Of a DNA stretch of 64,000 bases, positions 62,534-64,000 are shown one piece after another. A program made the translations under genes and the position numbers. The stretch is from Microvirga sp. VF16. GTDB taxonomy: Bacteria; Pseudomonadota; Alphaproteobacteria; Rhizobiales; Beijerinckiaceae. The DNA lies in contig NZ_CP069354.1 of NCBI RefSeq assembly GCF_016864375.1, positions 4,065,501 through 4,129,500 on the forward strand. The letters are read 5' to 3'. Below the pieces are notes generated by a model, which was not told the origin of the DNA, did not search any database, and was given only the letters and a program-made list of their open reading frames with translations. Within the stretch, counting starts at the first letter, position 1; each line of letters begins with the position of its first letter.

Positions 62534-63028
62534 ATGCCTTTGACGTCTCTCTCGCCAGCCCCTTCCTCCATCGAGACCGCCGACCCGTTGCGGATCTGGT
62601 TTCGCTTCATCCGCCTGAACCGCCGGGCGACGAACGCGGTTGCTACGGAACTGAAAGAGCTGGGCCTGTCGATCCCGCAATTCGATCTGCTCTCCACACT
62701 CACGGAGCGCGAGGGCATGAGCCAGCAGGAACTGGCGGAGCGGCTCTACGTCACCAAGGGCAACGTCTCAGGACTTCTCGACCGCATGGTCGAGGCCGGA
62801 CTCGCCGAGCGGCGTTCGATCCCCGGCGACCGGCGTTCCAATGCCCTCTACCTGACATCGAAGGGACGGGACCTCGCCAATCGCGGGATCGCGGCGCAAC
62901 GGGCTTATGTCATGCGCACGCTCGGAACGCTCCCACCTCAGGATCTGGCCGACTTGGAGCGCATCGTTCTGGCCTGGCGGGATCGGGCGCGCGCAGAAGA
63001 AGACCCCCCAGCCTCCAAACCTCGATAG
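62534..63028 (+). CDS. MarR family transcriptional regulator
   Basis: A 164-residue winged-helix protein: helix-turn-helix with MSQQELAERLYVTKGNVSGL, then wing GDRRSNALYLTSKGRDL. It binds as a dimer to a palindrome and reacts to small ligands. It stands 8 bp upstream of the patatin-like gene, so it may control that gene. Confidence 0.9.
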   Translation: MPLTSLSPAPSSIETADPLRIWFRFIRLNRRATNAVATELKELGLSIPQFDLLSTLTEREGMSQQELAERLYVTKGNVSGLLDRMVEAGLAERRSIPGDRRSNALYLTSKGRDLANRGIAAQRAYVMRTLGTLPPQDLADLERIVLAWRDRARAEEDPPASKPR

Positions 63029-63036
63029 GACCATCC

Positions 63037-63882
63037 ATGTTCGATGCGGTGGCATTCGCGGGCGGCGGGAACCGCTGCTACTGGCAGGGCGGTTTTTGGG
63101 AAGCGGCCGCGCCCCTGCTCGGCCTGAAGCCCGAGATGGTCGTCGGCGTGAGCGCGGGCGCCTGGTCCGCCTGCTACAGCCTTCTCGGACTCGGACGGCG
63201 TGTGAACGAGATGGTGGCGGAAGGCTGTAGCCTCGGGCGCCGCAACTTCGAATGGCGCGCCTGGCGCAGCGAAGGCTCGCCCTGGCCGGTCTCGCTCATG
63301 TATCGCAGCCTGATCGAAGCCATCATCAACGAGAATGCGCTGGAACGCCTGAAGCAGGGCCCGAGCATCCTGATCGGGCTTGCCCGCAAGCCGCGCCGCC
63401 TGCCCCTCTCGCTCGCCATTCCGCTCGGCATCGCGACCTATCAGATCGAGAAGAAATGGCGCTCTCCCGTTCATCCGCGCGGCGGACGCGTTCTGGGCTT
63501 CCGGCCGGAATTCGTCCAGGTGCAGGATCTCACCTCCCCGGCTGAACTGTCGGCTGCCCTGATGGCGAGCGCCAGCGTGCCGCCCTTTATGCCTGTCGGT
63601 CGTATCGGCGGCATGGCGGCGCTCGATGGCGGGCTTGTCGACAACGTGCCGACGGAACCCCTCCTCCCGGTCGAGGAGCAGGGCGGCAAAACCCTCGTCA
63701 TTCTCTCGCGCCTCTATCGTGCCTTCCCGAAAGTGAAGGGCCGCACCTATATCCAGCCCTCCGAACCGGTCCCCATCGGGCAGTTCGACATCACCAATCC
63801 TGCTGGCATCCGCAAAGCCTATGAGATGGGTTTGAGGGATGGCGAGGCCTTTGCAAAAGGTGCGGGTGCGCACAGCTTGTAA
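63037..63882 (+). CDS. Patatin-like phospholipase
   Basis: A 281-residue lipolytic protein: oxyanion loop GGGNR, nucleophile motif GVSAGAW (GxSxG) at about residue 37 and the catalytic Asp in LDGGLVDN near 195. It should cleave ester bonds of phospholipids in the cytosol or at the membrane. Co-transcribed with MarR. Confidence 0.88.
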   Translation: MFDAVAFAGGGNRCYWQGGFWEAAAPLLGLKPEMVVGVSAGAWSACYSLLGLGRRVNEMVAEGCSLGRRNFEWRAWRSEGSPWPVSLMYRSLIEAIINENALERLKQGPSILIGLARKPRRLPLSLAIPLGIATYQIEKKWRSPVHPRGGRVLGFRPEFVQVQDLTSPAELSAALMASASVPPFMPVGRIGGMAALDGGLVDNVPTEPLLPVEEQGGKTLVILSRLYRAFPKVKGRTYIQPSEPVPIGQFDITNPAGIRKAYEMGLRDGEAFAKGAGAHSL

Positions 63883-63940
63883 CGAAGCTTGACCTTAGAA
63901 GCTCCCCTACCTGTCCTAACGTCAGCAACGGGAAGCCATC

Positions 63941-64000
63941 ATGACGCCACGCTGGATCGACACATTGCTCTCAAATCGGGGAACGGAAATTGCCGCCCGG
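63941..64000 (+). CDS. Start of a gene running off the window
   Basis: An ATG preceded by GGGAAG opens a frame (MTPRWIDTLLSNRGTEIAAR) still open at the window end. Too short to identify. Confidence 0.5.
   Translation, partial: MTPRWIDTLLSNRGTEIAAR

Overview
The window reads as a chromosomal stretch from an alphaproteobacterium of the order Hyphomicrobiales (Rhizobiales), probably near Methylobacteriaceae (Microvirga/Methylobacterium type). The reasons are a GC-rich sequence, MucR and EcfG regulators, an HWE-family histidine kinase, PRC-barrel stress proteins and many small proteins typical of that group. The genus is an inference; no rRNA is present.

Layout. (1) 1-4795 is ordinary chromosome: an NAD(P)-dependent SAF-domain oxidoreductase (cut by the window edge), an aldo/keto reductase, a DoxX membrane protein with a striking nested dyad upstream, a LysR regulator, tRNA-Gln(TTG) and tRNA-Pro(CGG). 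(2) 4798-53051 is a 48.25-kb genomic island integrated at the 3' end of tRNA-Pro. The last 52 bp of the tRNA locus (4746-4797) are repeated exactly at 53000-53051. A tyrosine integrase with an overlapping excisionase-like gene lies just inside the right end, and TTCCCGAAAA repeats lie near both ends. No relaxase, conjugation or phage structural gene was seen. (3) 53052-64000 is chromosome again: an IS630 element just outside the island, then DoxX, a stress-type protein, BioY, an MBL hydrolase, a DUF1499 / M48 peptidase / DUF898 operon, MarR and a patatin-like lipase.

Inside the island, 5-35 kb looks like a portable stress-response package. It holds an EcfG-type sigma factor, promoters that match the EcfG consensus GGAAC-N16-CGTT exactly (11439 and 26214) plus three near matches, a second Hfq, three PRC-barrel proteins, a SWIB protein, MucR, a cupin, a GlsB/YeaQ-type membrane protein, a LuxR regulator and a second receiver protein whose phospho-acceptor Asp is replaced by Glu, an HWE kinase with its response regulator, a hybrid kinase with three near-identical PAS domains, and a RecD2-type helicase. 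Many genes here are tiny, and several are duplicated or decayed. 35.3-43.4 kb is different: it has unfamiliar genes, a long AT-rich inverted repeat, repeated noncoding DNA, a second tyrosine recombinase, and a three-gene ABC-three-component (ABC-3C) operon, which is a candidate anti-phage or anti-plasmid system. It may be a nested insertion. 43.5-51.2 kb carries a SolA-like oxidase and small accessory genes, including an SGNH hydrolase broken by one in-frame stop.

The most interesting elements are the island-borne EcfG regulon with its own sigma factor and Hfq, the ABC-3C operon beside a second recombinase, and the structured noncoding region at 36.4-36.8 kb.
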